Assembly: GCA_964494085.1 (NCBI GenBank)
Contig: CAZBQJ010000001.1
Location: 334,580-398,579, forward strand
Direction of reading: 5' to 3'
DNA from: CAZBQJ01 sp964494085
GTDB taxonomy: Bacteria; Patescibacteriota; Gracilibacteria; UBA1369
Length of the DNA stretch: 64,000 bases
The notes beneath the pieces were generated by a model. It was not told the DNA's origin. It made no database searches and saw only the letters and a program-made list of their open reading frames with translations. The position numbers and the translations under genes were made by a program. Numbering within the stretch: position 1 is the first letter of the stretch; each line of letters starts with the position of its first letter. Positions 41,783 to 49,727 of the stretch are shown in pieces.

Positions 41783-42661
41783 ATGGATTGGATTTTCCTA
41801 ACCTTAACTTGTTCCCTAATCGAAGCCCTCGCCGCATTATTCGGACGGTTTTCTGTAAAAAATTTAAGTAAACATACCGACATTATCGTCATGCTCTGGG
41901 GGTATTTTGCCGGGTTTATGTTTATTTTACCCGCTCTCCTAACAGGTAAAGTCCATTTTCATCCGGTAGTCGCTCTGATCAGTTTCAGTTGTGGCGCTCT
42001 TTACTTATTAGCCGAGCACTATTACTTCCGGGCCGTCAACACCGTAGAGATTAATCGTATTGTCCCCATACTTTCAATCAGTCCTATTTTTATCCTGATC
42101 GGAGCCACTGTTTTCTTCCAAGAAATTCATCAATTATCAAAATACTTTGGTATGGGGATGATTCTTTTGGGTATCGTCATCAATTCCTGGGATCAACAAA
42201 AACGTGATCTAATCAACCGGCGAGCGATTGTTTTGGCAATTCTGGCCGCAATTTTCTATTCGATTAAAAGTCTCAATGTTAAATGGCTGGGGTTAATGAA
42301 TTTTGATCCACTCAACATAATTTTCTGGATCGGCGCAGGAATTCTATTAATCAATATATTTATCACCGCCAAAGTCTTCCGTCATGTTCGCCGACTCGAT
42401 CGACAAGCCTTGGCCAACCTTTCACTAGCCGCCGCACTCAAAGCCTCAGCCAATCTGCTCTTCACCGCCGCCATCACGATCGGCCCTGCGGCAATCGTCG
42501 CCTTTTTAGATAGGCTGGAAATCCTCTTTGTTTTCATTATCTCCACTTTTCTGGATCTTTTTCATCCTCAAATCTTACGAGAAAAATTCGTCAAAGAAGC
42601 CTTTTTTCAAAAGCTTGCCGCTGTCATCATTATTTTGATTGGAGGCTATCTCCTGATCTGA
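41783..42661 (+). CDS. EamA/DMT superfamily transporter
   Basis: A 292-residue membrane protein with about ten hydrophobic helices in two halves, typical of the drug/metabolite transporter superfamily. Family features include an N-terminal LIEALAALFGRFSVK, SPIFILIGATVFFQE at the end of the first half, and LDRLEILFVFIISTFLDLF near the end. Substrate unknown. It starts 55 bp from the divergent cyclase-homology gene and ends 26 bp before a hairpin at 42687-42718. Confidence 0.82.
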   Translation: MDWIFLTLTCSLIEALAALFGRFSVKNLSKHTDIIVMLWGYFAGFMFILPALLTGKVHFHPVVALISFSCGALYLLAEHYYFRAVNTVEINRIVPILSISPIFILIGATVFFQEIHQLSKYFGMGMILLGIVINSWDQQKRDLINRRAIVLAILAAIFYSIKSLNVKWLGLMNFDPLNIIFWIGAGILLINIFITAKVFRHVRRLDRQALANLSLAAALKASANLLFTAAITIGPAAIVAFLDRLEILFVFIISTFLDLFHPQILREKFVKEAFFQKLAAVIIILIGGYLLI

Positions 42662-42686
42662 TTTTGAATGATCTGATTTTGAAGTA

Positions 42687-42718
42687 GGTTCGCCTGGGAA
42701 ACAATTCCCAAGCGAACC
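42687..42718. terminator. Hairpin between convergent genes
   Basis: GGTTCGC-TGGGAA pairs with TTCCCA-GCGAACC around ACAA with one mismatch. It sits between the ends of the DMT transporter gene and the minus-strand gene at 42741. Confidence 0.65.
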
Positions 42719-42740
42719 AATTTTACCACTTTTTCTTTGA

Positions 42741-43148
42741 TTAGAAATTCCATTCGACTTGAGGAGAAGCAGTCCCCAGAAATTCAGTCAGAAACTTCTG
42801 GATCCCCTGCTCGATCTTGACTTGCTGCTCACCAACCCCAATCTTCTCCAGGGCTTTGGCAACCGTCACGGCACGATCATTCGATCGACCGGTATAGATC
42901 CGCGTTGAAGCATTGCTTACTTGCAAGTCTTTCACCACGATCTTGAACATTCCGTAGCCGGTAAAGCTGACCTCAAAGGTCTTGACTTGCTTGGGCCTCC
43001 CTTCGCCATCCAGAACCTGATCGTCGATCAAAACATACTGCAATGTAGCAGTCAGTACATCATTACCCTGCTTATTACTCGTCATTTCAATCATGGCAAC
43101 CCTCAAAGTGGTCACAGCATCAGTAGTGATGAATCCACCATGGACCAT
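42741..43148 (-). CDS. Hypothetical protein of the GC-rich block, 135 aa
   Basis: Not recognised. The predicted product is a mixed alpha/beta protein: TTLRVAMIEMTSNKQGNDVL and TFEVSFTGYGMFKIVVKDL suggest beta strands, with a helical C-terminus. I choose the ATG at 43148; a TTG precedes it at 43151. Its promoter (TTGACA, 16 bp, TATAAT) is a perfect match to the sigma-70 consensus, suggesting high expression. G+C is higher than in the flanking transporter and lgt genes. It is the last of four minus-strand unknown genes. Confidence 0.65.
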   Translation of the reverse strand: MVHGGFITTDAVTTLRVAMIEMTSNKQGNDVLTATLQYVLIDDQVLDGEGRPKQVKTFEVSFTGYGMFKIVVKDLQVSNASTRIYTGRSNDRAVTVAKALEKIGVGEQQVKIEQGIQKFLTEFLGTASPQVEWNF

Positions 43149-43172
43149 CAATACATCAATACTGACCGGCGA

Positions 43173-43200
43173 ATTATACGCATTGCACCTGAAGTGTCAA
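43173..43200 (-). promoter_or_regulatory. Perfect-consensus promoter for the gene at 42741-43148
   Basis: On the minus strand TTGACA (43195-43200), 16 bp, then TATAAT (43173-43178), 24 bp before the start codon. Confidence 0.8.
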
Positions 43201-43281
43201 ATTTTCGGCTAGATAGAACCAAATCACAGCAAAAAAACCCTCTTCACTTCAATCAGGTTTTTCTATTAAAATTTTAGATTA

Positions 43282-43333
43282 AGCTCGCCATTCACCTTCA
43301 GTACCTGATGGTACATTTGGTGAACGGCGAGCT
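43282..43333 (-). terminator. Long hairpin after the gene at 43368-43721
   Basis: AGCTCGCC and TTCACC pair with GGTGAA and GGCGAGCT across one mismatch, with GTACC/GGTAC inside. A T-rich stretch follows on the minus strand. Confidence 0.75.
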
Positions 43334-43367
43334 ATTGCCTCGTTGTTCAGAAACGATCAGTCCTAAG

Positions 43368-43721
43368 TTAAGCAGAGGGCGGCGGACCCGACGACTCATT
43401 CCTTTGAAAGAATTGTCGCGGAACCCACGAATCGCGAAGACCCAGCTCCGTGGCTACTTCTTTCAAGAGGTGGTCCAGATCGTCAGGCAGGATACAATAA
43501 TGCAGTTGCCGTTCGATTTCCTCTTCGTTAGGGCGTTGTCCGAGCATCACTTTCACCGTCTCGATCGACGGTTCAAAGCGGGGATGCCCTTCAGGAAGGA
43601 AAAAATCGATTTTCACCTCTCCCTCACCCAAACCAGCCTGGACCAGCATTTCCGGTCCTTCGATCGGCAGACTCAAGCAGGGATCCTCGATGTAGGTCGG
43701 TACCATGATCATCGTTTTCAA
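43368..43721 (-). CDS. Hypothetical protein of the GC-rich block, 117 aa
   Basis: Not recognised. A small soluble protein with PTYIEDPCLSLPIEGPEMLV and an acidic stretch, GEGEVKIDFFLPEGHP, then helices ending in DSWVPRQFFQRNESS. The likely start is TTG 43721, preceded at 5 nt by GGAGGT (43727-43732); ATG codons follow at 43712 and 43706. It lies 19 bp downstream of the next gene on the same strand and is presumably cotranscribed with it. Confidence 0.6.
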   Translation of the reverse strand: MKTMIMVPTYIEDPCLSLPIEGPEMLVQAGLGEGEVKIDFFLPEGHPRFEPSIETVKVMLGQRPNEEEIERQLHYCILPDDLDHLLKEVATELGLRDSWVPRQFFQRNESSGPPPSA

Positions 43722-43740
43722 TATTGACCTCCCAGGTCGA

Positions 43741-44094
43741 TCAGTTCACCGCCTGCAGTTTCCGGACCGCACCGATGTGGTGATCCAAAAACGCTTCGAT
43801 TTGCGCAGTAATCTCCTTACGGTCACCCGTGATCGAGGCATTGGAGAGCTTCAGTGCTCGCGCTACCAGCATACTTCGCCGGATATTTGCTCCTTCCGTT
43901 ACCATAGGGGAATTGAATCCATCCCCACTGTGACAGCGAACTTCGATCCGAATGAGGTCGATTTCTCGCACCTCTACCCGGATTTCCGCCAGGGGCCTAC
44001 CCTCCTCACCGGGCCGCACAACCTCCTTATCCATCTGCTTAATGGACAAAAAGAGCGTGGGATAGGACATACAGACACTACGTACTTCAATCAT
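43741..44094 (-). CDS. Hypothetical protein of the GC-rich block, 117 aa
   Basis: Not recognised. The N-terminal half looks like beta strands (SYPTLFLSIKQMDKEVV; AEIRVEVREIDLIRIEVRC) and the C-terminal half is helical (NIRRSMLVARALKLSNAS; EITAQIEAFLDHHIGAVRKL). The fold plan resembles the neighbour at 42741-43148: beta sheet followed by a helical tail with an RxxTVAKAL/RRSMLVARAL-like segment. The ATG at 44094 follows AAAGGGA. A strong minus-strand promoter lies 128 bp upstream. Confidence 0.62.
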   Translation of the reverse strand: MIEVRSVCMSYPTLFLSIKQMDKEVVRPGEEGRPLAEIRVEVREIDLIRIEVRCHSGDGFNSPMVTEGANIRRSMLVARALKLSNASITGDRKEITAQIEAFLDHHIGAVRKLQAVN

Positions 44095-44221
44095 TTTTTT
44101 CCCTTTCCTATTCTTCTGAAACTTTTTGAGACCACAGAATCAACAAATGAAAAACTGCCTGAAGGTCGCATTTTTCATCAACCGTGAGCATTTCTCCAAC
44201 CGTATTAATCCTGAGAACTAG

Positions 44222-44250
44222 ATTCTAACTAGATATTCTTGTTTTGTCAA
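44222..44250 (-). promoter_or_regulatory. Promoter for the genes at 43368-44094
   Basis: On the minus strand TTGACA (44245-44250), 17 bp, TAGAAT (44222-44227). It gives a leader of about 120 nt. Confidence 0.75.
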
Positions 44251-44306
44251 CACTCGAAAACCCGCATTTCTACAAAAGTTTTCCCCTATAAATCATAAAC
44301 ACAGTG

Positions 44307-44343
44307 AAACCGGCGGCGCGCAGTTATGCGCGGCCGCCGGTTT
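44307..44343 (-). terminator. GC-rich hairpin after the gene at 44406-44984
   Basis: AAACCGGCGGC pairs with GCCGCCGGTTT, with GCGC/GCGC inside. No clear U tract follows on the minus strand. Confidence 0.55.
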
Positions 44344-44405
44344 ATAAGAACTTCGATTCTCGTTGGGTATTTATTTAAGCAAAGCGTTCAGACACCTTGT
44401 GTGGA

Positions 44406-44984
44406 TCAGCTCGTAGTGGATTCGTCCGTAAACGTCTGGAATCCAGCCAAGTTCGCCTCCATCTCAGCACGAGTCATCAGCTTGGTGACCTCCCCATCGA
44501 TGTTGTCATCGATATCGTCCCTGCCTTCGTCCGCAAGCGCGCGAAGCTCAGCCTGAGAAACCGGAAAGTCCGGTTCCGGGCGACCGGGCCGTCCAAAACG
44601 ACGAGACGAGGACGGACTACTGTCCCTCTGCGAAGAGGGCGGGATCGGGATAGTCCCATTACCGCTATCTGCACAGATCGGCCTGCCATTCTGGTCCACC
44701 TTATCCAGGCATTCCAGAACCATCGGCCAAGGGGCAATCCCCGACTTCATGCTGTTCGGCCCACCGATGATCCGGATGAAGCCAATCGACATGAAGTCGG
44801 TAAACTGCGTATCCGTGATCTTCGGCGGGTTGGAGAACCCACCTCGCGATCCCCGTCGAGCCAGGAAGAACTTCCTCAACTCGCGTGCCATCAGAAAATG
44901 GAGTCCATACGCCTTCCGAATCACCTCCATCGCCTGCTTTTCAGTCACCACGCCACCGGGAGCATTATTGGTATCGGTCGTCAT
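44406..44984 (-). CDS. Hypothetical protein of the GC-rich block, 192 aa
   Basis: Not recognised. A predicted helical N-terminal half (VVTEKQAMEVIRKAYGLHFL; ARELRKFFLARRGSRGGF) is followed by a disordered Pro/Ser/Arg-rich linker (PPSSQRDSSPSSSRRFGRP) and an acidic helical tail. GC content in this gene reaches about 65% in one 60-base stretch, far above the flanks. The frame continues upstream to a TTG at 45032; I prefer the ATG at 44984. Its promoter is at 45073-45101 on the minus strand. Confidence 0.62.
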   Translation of the reverse strand: MTTDTNNAPGGVVTEKQAMEVIRKAYGLHFLMARELRKFFLARRGSRGGFSNPPKITDTQFTDFMSIGFIRIIGGPNSMKSGIAPWPMVLECLDKVDQNGRPICADSGNGTIPIPPSSQRDSSPSSSRRFGRPGRPEPDFPVSQAELRALADEGRDDIDDNIDGEVTKLMTRAEMEANLAGFQTFTDESTTS

Positions 44985-45072
44985 TTGCAAAATCTCTACC
45001 TCAATTGTTCGATGTTCACTTGAGAAAGCCAAAAGCCATTATAGCCCCAGAGCTATTACTCAAGACTCAGTC

Positions 45073-45101
45073 TATAAACCATATTAACGAGCAATAGTCA
45101 A
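45073..45101 (-). promoter_or_regulatory. Promoter for the gene at 44406-44984
   Basis: On the minus strand TTGACT (45096-45101), 17 bp, TTTATA (45073-45078). Confidence 0.6.
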
Positions 45102-45126
45102 GCCCTGCGGCAACAATTTTTCCTTC

Positions 45127-45154
45127 TTCAACAAAAAACAATCCATGTTAAAAT
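45127..45154 (+). promoter_or_regulatory. Promoter of lgt
   Basis: TTCAAC (45127-45132), 16 bp, TAAAAT (45149-45154), 26 bp before the start codon. Confidence 0.5.
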
Positions 45155-45179
45155 TACACTCGTCTAAAACAAAACTAAT

Positions 45180-46040
45180 ATGAATTGGATTAATCCCGTT
45201 TTCCTTCAAATCGGTCCCATCTTTATCCATTGGTATGGACTAATGTATGTTCTGACCTTTATTTTCGCCTATTTCTTTCTCAAAAAATCTGCTTTAGGGA
45301 AAAAACTACCTTTAGACGCCAACCAAAAAGACAATTTATTGATCTCAGCCATTATTGGCATAATTCTGGGTGGTAGAATCGGTTATGTGCTTTTTTATAA
45401 TCTCCCCTACTACTTTCAAAACCCCTCAAAAATATTAGCGGTCTGGGAAGGTGGATTATCATTTCATGGAGGTTTAATCGGGACAATCCTGGCCATCGCC
45501 CTTTACGTCATTATCCACAATAGACATAAAGCAGTGCCCAAATTACATTTTCTACCGATCGCCGACATCGCTGTATTACTGGCCCCGGTTGGCATATTTC
45601 TCGGCCGTATCGGTAATTTCATCAATGGAGAATTATATGGTCGGATCAGCACCACCGGTTTCTGTTTGAATTTCCCCACCGATCCCAACAATTGCCGTTA
45701 TCCTTCACAACTTTTCGAATCCTTCGGCGAAGGTCTGTTAATTTTCCTCATTCTCTACATCTACTCCAAAAAAACCAAAGTGTCCGATCATCCCGGCCGC
45801 CTCAGCGCGCTTTTCCTCATCCTCTACGGTCTTGTCCGCACTTTCCTGGAATTTTTCCGCGAACCAGATGCTCAAATCGGCTACCTCCTCGGCGGCCCAA
45901 ACTTTTTCCAAGGCCTCACTCTGGGCCAACTCCTCTCGCTGCTCACCACCCTGGTCGGGTTGATCATTTTCTTCATACTGAAAAATCCATCACTCAAAAA
46001 ATCCACCACCTCCAAAACAAAGGCCATTCATAAAAACTAA
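45180..46040 (+). CDS. lgt: Prolipoprotein diacylglyceryl transferase
   Basis: A 286-residue membrane enzyme that transfers diacylglycerol from phosphatidylglycerol to the lipobox cysteine of prolipoproteins. It has about seven membrane helices. The Lgt signature GRIGNFINGELYGR is at about residues 142-155, with WEGGLSFHGGLIG and the opening IHWYGLMYVL also present. It provides the modification needed by the lipoprotein encoded at 53818. The gene has its own promoter, and its last 4 bp overlap the convergent coiled-coil gene. Confidence 0.95.
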   Translation: MNWINPVFLQIGPIFIHWYGLMYVLTFIFAYFFLKKSALGKKLPLDANQKDNLLISAIIGIILGGRIGYVLFYNLPYYFQNPSKILAVWEGGLSFHGGLIGTILAIALYVIIHNRHKAVPKLHFLPIADIAVLLAPVGIFLGRIGNFINGELYGRISTTGFCLNFPTDPNNCRYPSQLFESFGEGLLIFLILYIYSKKTKVSDHPGRLSALFLILYGLVRTFLEFFREPDAQIGYLLGGPNFFQGLTLGQLLSLLTTLVGLIIFFILKNPSLKKSTTSKTKAIHKN

Positions 46041-47095
46041 GCCATACTCTTCCGAATCTTCTCTTTAGTCGGCCGTTCAGCCATATACAAATCTCTTGAT
46101 TCTTTATATTTATCGCGCGCCGCCATAAACAATTTATCCGCAGCGACATAATCCTTGGTTTTCTCCTTTATCATCGCCTTTTGATAGAGCTTATCCGCTT
46201 GATTGTAAGTCTCCGGCTCAGTGTTCAAAGCCAATGCTTCTTGTCTGTTTCGATCGGCGTCTTGACGACTATAGCGCACTGCCATGTACTGCAAAGCTCC
46301 AGTCCTCCACTGACCGGCATCTTTTTCACCACGCTTTCTGGAGGCCACCGCTCGAGCATAATTTTCCACGGCAAATTTATCATCCTTGGATAGAAAAGCG
46401 ACTGATTGTGACAACACTTTCCTCATTTGGTCAATTCTCTCCCGGGCTACTTTTTTCATTTTAGATGCGTCCTTCGCTCCCAAAAAACCATCCTTCATAA
46501 TACCTTCCAGCTGATCAATTTGAGTTTCCAAATCCAGATAATCAACTAACAACAATCCCCCCGGAGTCCGAGCTGACTTTACTTTATCCAATTGCTTTTG
46601 GCCTCCCCGCTGAGTCTCTTCTTCATAATATTTCTCCAACTTTTCCGCAAATTTATCTCTCAAAGTCTGAAATTCTCTTTTGTCTGTAATGTTAAATCTC
46701 AACATTGCCTGATAGGCTTTAGGCGGATGATTGATCTGCTCCTCCAAATCACGAATTGCATAATAAGCCAGTACATATTTTACCGGATCATTGATGTCTC
46801 CAATTTGGCTTAGACTGTCCTTGCTCTGTAATAATTTCACTCTATTCACAGCATAGTCGCGTAATTCCCTCAAAGACTTGATATTATCCTCAATCTGCTT
46901 CATCGCATCGAGATATTTAACCATTTCACTACCATTCAATTCTCGGTGTCCGGACGCCTTATCCAAACGGTCTTTATACATTTTACGCAAAGCCACTTCG
47001 TCAAATTTAGCCGGATCTTTCATCACATCCACCTCCTCCGGAGCAGTCTGAGCCAATTTGGCTTTGTCTATATAATTTGGTGTTTCCTGGGCCAT
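46037..47095 (-). CDS. Hypothetical coiled-coil protein, 352 aa
   Basis: A soluble, highly charged, nearly all-helical protein. No signal peptide or membrane helix is present. Segments such as YLDAMKQIEDNIKSLRELRD and KKVARERIDQMRKVL suggest long coiled coils. The C-terminal part holds a TPR-like pair (DKLYQKAMIKEKTKDYVAAD, then KLFMAARDKYKES). It is the last of four minus-strand genes with gaps of 13, 9 and 22 bp, so probably one operon. Function unknown. Confidence 0.7.
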   Translation of the reverse strand: MAQETPNYIDKAKLAQTAPEEVDVMKDPAKFDEVALRKMYKDRLDKASGHRELNGSEMVKYLDAMKQIEDNIKSLRELRDYAVNRVKLLQSKDSLSQIGDINDPVKYVLAYYAIRDLEEQINHPPKAYQAMLRFNITDKREFQTLRDKFAEKLEKYYEEETQRGGQKQLDKVKSARTPGGLLLVDYLDLETQIDQLEGIMKDGFLGAKDASKMKKVARERIDQMRKVLSQSVAFLSKDDKFAVENYARAVASRKRGEKDAGQWRTGALQYMAVRYSRQDADRNRQEALALNTEPETYNQADKLYQKAMIKEKTKDYVAADKLFMAARDKYKESRDLYMAERPTKEKIRKSMA

Positions 47096-47108
47096 CTAAG
47101 TGTAGGTA

Positions 47109-47414
47109 TTAAATACTTTTTAGTAATTGATCCAATTCCTGCTCATCTCGAGCCTTATCTTGATTTTCAGTCTTTTTTAATTGGCTGAATTTCCCCGCGT
47201 TGATACTGGCCGTAAAGTTGGCAATCACTTGATCGTTTTTTGTCGCAAATTCAGTAATTCCAACCTTCATCATCTCTGCTTCTTCCTGAAAAGTTCTGAT
47301 ATAAAATTCCCGCAATTCTCCCGTGGCATTCATAACCTTGTCCTGCAAATTCCTGTCCAGATCCTGGAAAAAAACCGACCCTTTAACTAATTGTTGATAT
47401 TCCTGATCAGACAT
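47109..47414 (-). CDS. Small helical protein, 101 aa, paralogue
   Basis: Opening SDQEYQQLVKGSVFFQDLDR, then an acidic helix (YIRTFQEEAEMMKVGI) and an ending DEQELDQLLKSI. The layout is the same as in the proteins at 49324-49632 and 33711-34019, suggesting a small family duplicated in this genome. It is placed between two large coiled-coil genes in the same operon, so it may be a partner or chaperone for one of them. No known domain. Confidence 0.68.
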   Translation of the reverse strand: MSDQEYQQLVKGSVFFQDLDRNLQDKVMNATGELREFYIRTFQEEAEMMKVGITEFATKNDQVIANFTASINAGKFSQLKKTENQDKARDEQELDQLLKSI

Positions 47415-47423
47415 TAATTATTA

Positions 47424-49301
47424 TTAAGAAGCTGATTTAGACGCTTCTGAAAAATTCTCGTTAGCATCAGCAGCATATTGGTAAAAAGTTTTGGCCTCGG
47501 CGAAACTCCCCTCGTTATAATATTTATTACCAATTTTAGTGAAATCAAAAACATCGGTGCCAGGCTTAACGTCTGTCAATCCCGCAGTATTATAAATATC
47601 CGCCGCTGCTTGGGCACTTTCAATCATATTAATCGCCTGCTGATATTGGTTAATCGCTCGTGCGTAATACTTACCATTCATACCATCTTCAGCCTGAGTA
47701 AAATGGGTTGCCAATAAATTATCAATTTTCAATGAAGCAGCACTTTGTCGCGCTGCTTCAGCTTCAGCTTTCTTTGAAGTTGCGATTGGTTCAGTTCCCT
47801 CCACTACCTCTCCATCGATCACAGCATAAGATTTATTTCTATCTGGAGCTTTATCGTCATTGATGGCCTCATAAATTTGTGCACATTCATTAAATTTTTG
47901 GGTTGCTTCGACAAAATTACCTCGTTCCAATCTCCATAAGCCATCCTGATAAATTATATTGGCAGTTATATCAAATGTTCCTACCCCCTTCTTTTCTTGG
48001 AAAATCCGAAAAGCCTCCATCACACGCTTATTAGCCGCTAACGCCGGACCTCCTTCTGTATAGATCCTCTCAGCTTCTTTATTAATCTTAATTTCAAATT
48101 CATCTGTCATTCCAGATCTCTGTAATTGCGACAGTATGCTTTCCGCCTGTTTAACCACTGTTTCAGCCAAAGGGAGACCTCCATATTTTCCCGTAAACCT
48201 TCCCTTCGCCTCAGTCATCGCCTTTTCCGCTTCACCAACATCATTCTCAGTAGTTGACTTTAACTCTTTCGGCTTTTTAGTCTGTTGGCTCTCCAGAACT
48301 TCCTTCCATTTCTCTGTCGCTTCTTTAAATTTAGCTGCTGCTTCACTTGGTTTACCTGAACCTTTCGCTTTCTCGGCTAAACCTTGCGCATCCTGAAAAG
48401 CCTTATCTGCTTCTTCATACAATTTCTTATAAGCATCATCTAAACTATCCTTTTCCACAATACTCGCCAAAACCCTTTTCGCTTCCTGTTCAGCCAAATT
48501 CATCTCCATATACTGTTTTGCACCTGCCAAATGTCCCGGATCCTTTTCTTTCTCTGCCGCATCCAGATTCTCGATTCCAAATTTAAATCTCTTCAAAGAA
48601 GCTTTCTCATCCTCAGAAAGTCCTGCAATCTGATTCTGATATTGATCCAGAGCAGCCACTGCAGCGCTGATTTTCAGAGCAAAATCTTTTTTTAAAGCAT
48701 CTTTATCCGATTCAGCTGCTCCGGGGAAACCATTGTAGCTGGCTTCCTGCATCTGCGCGACCTGAGTCATGACCTGATCATAATCCTTTTTATTTCCATT
48801 AGTGGTAATATTTTCCAAGGTCATTTCTCCTATTCCTGTATAAAATCTGCTAGCAGCAGCTTGCACTTCCTTTTCCTTTTCATCAACCGCAGCCAGAACA
48901 GAATCAGTTTTACCAAAAACCGCTATCAAAGCAGCTTTATCTGTTTTCAACTTATTGATATCCATTTCAGCCTTTCGAAGAGAATCAACATCTTTACCAT
49001 CTATTTTGACTCCATTCACTGCAGTTTTCAGCGCTATTCTCTGGGTCACCGCAGCCACTAATTTTTCAAATCTCCCTTTTGCTTTATCGATCTCTGCCTC
49101 TGCTGACTCTATGGCTTCATCATTCAAAACCTTCGGCAATTTAGCTTTAGCTGCAGCCACCAGGCTATCTGCATTTCCTATAGTATTCGCTTCACTCTGG
49201 ACCTGCTCCTTCACCTCTTTCTCCACTTGCGCAATCGCCGCTTCACCAGCATCAGGTCCATTAGGCGCCATATAAACTAATCTTTTTGGTTCAAATAACA
49301 T
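47424..49301 (-). CDS. Large coiled-coil / TPR-like hypothetical protein, 625 aa
   Basis: A soluble acidic protein rich in Ala, Glu and Lys. Residues 1-400 are dominated by long helices with AEKAKG- and KWKEVLES-type heptad patterns. The C-terminal third has TPR-like units (VEATQKFNECAQIYEAIND; YARAINQYQQAINMIESA; GSFAEAKTFYQYAADANENF). No membrane segment or enzyme motif is seen. It resembles large helical scaffold proteins of CPR genomes. It lies 22 bp downstream of a small helical gene that probably starts the operon. Confidence 0.72.
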   Translation of the reverse strand: MLFEPKRLVYMAPNGPDAGEAAIAQVEKEVKEQVQSEANTIGNADSLVAAAKAKLPKVLNDEAIESAEAEIDKAKGRFEKLVAAVTQRIALKTAVNGVKIDGKDVDSLRKAEMDINKLKTDKAALIAVFGKTDSVLAAVDEKEKEVQAAASRFYTGIGEMTLENITTNGNKKDYDQVMTQVAQMQEASYNGFPGAAESDKDALKKDFALKISAAVAALDQYQNQIAGLSEDEKASLKRFKFGIENLDAAEKEKDPGHLAGAKQYMEMNLAEQEAKRVLASIVEKDSLDDAYKKLYEEADKAFQDAQGLAEKAKGSGKPSEAAAKFKEATEKWKEVLESQQTKKPKELKSTTENDVGEAEKAMTEAKGRFTGKYGGLPLAETVVKQAESILSQLQRSGMTDEFEIKINKEAERIYTEGGPALAANKRVMEAFRIFQEKKGVGTFDITANIIYQDGLWRLERGNFVEATQKFNECAQIYEAINDDKAPDRNKSYAVIDGEVVEGTEPIATSKKAEAEAARQSAASLKIDNLLATHFTQAEDGMNGKYYARAINQYQQAINMIESAQAAADIYNTAGLTDVKPGTDVFDFTKIGNKYYNEGSFAEAKTFYQYAADANENFSEASKSAS

Positions 49302-49323
49302 TGTTCTTTTTGTTAAATTTATT

Positions 49324-49632
49324 TTATAAATCTTTTAATAATTCTTCAGCTCCCGATAATTCCTCACCGCGCTGGGATTTTTCAACCTTGGCTAGACTCG
49401 CCTGTTTTGCTCTCATCACCAGTCCCTGCGCGACGATCACCACCTGTTCAGTTTCCTTTTCCAATCGCTGATAAGCCTCTTTCACCAGCTCTGCTTCTTC
49501 CCTAAACGCCGTAGCATACGACTCCATCTCGGCTCCACTGGCCTTTCGGATCAGCGACTTTGTCTTTTCATCAAGCTGTTTAAAGCTGGCCGCCTGCTCT
49601 ACAAGTTGTAAATACTCTGCTCGAGTCATCAT
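49324..49632 (-). CDS. Small helical protein, 102 aa, paralogue
   Basis: Opening TRAEYLQLVEQAASFKQLDEK, then ATAFREEAELVKEAYQRLEK and the ending GAEELLKDL. It aligns by eye with the protein at 47109-47414 along its first 50 residues (YLQLVEQ with YQQLVKG; FREEAELVK with FQEEAEMMK). It is the first gene of the operon. The 95-bp gap to the divergent gene at 49728 carries promoters in both directions, including a minus-strand TATAAT. Confidence 0.68.
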   Translation of the reverse strand: MMTRAEYLQLVEQAASFKQLDEKTKSLIRKASGAEMESYATAFREEAELVKEAYQRLEKETEQVVIVAQGLVMRAKQASLAKVEKSQRGEELSGAEELLKDL

Positions 49633-49667
49633 TAATCAAATTAAATCTTTGTATTATAACACAAAAG

Positions 49668-49696
49668 TTGCCTCCCCCCAAGTATTGCTGTACAAT
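49668..49696 (+). promoter_or_regulatory. Promoter of the gene at 49728
   Basis: TTGCCT (49668-49673), 17 bp, TACAAT (49691-49696), 31 bp before the start codon. Confidence 0.6.
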
Positions 49697-49727
49697 AATT
49701 AGAAATTAACACCAATATCAAAAATTC

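Larger units (their letters stand above)
44095..44405. other. Intergenic region with promoter and terminator
   Basis: This 311-bp stretch contains no gene. It holds the minus-strand promoter at 44222-44250 for the gene ending at 43741 and the GC-rich hairpin at 44307-44343 that ends the gene at 44406. Confidence 0.6.

Noticed and set aside
43308..45097. Plus-strand frames in the GC-rich block
   Set aside because: High G+C keeps several frames open. The minus-strand frames agree with promoters, ribosome sites and terminators, while the plus-strand ones do not.
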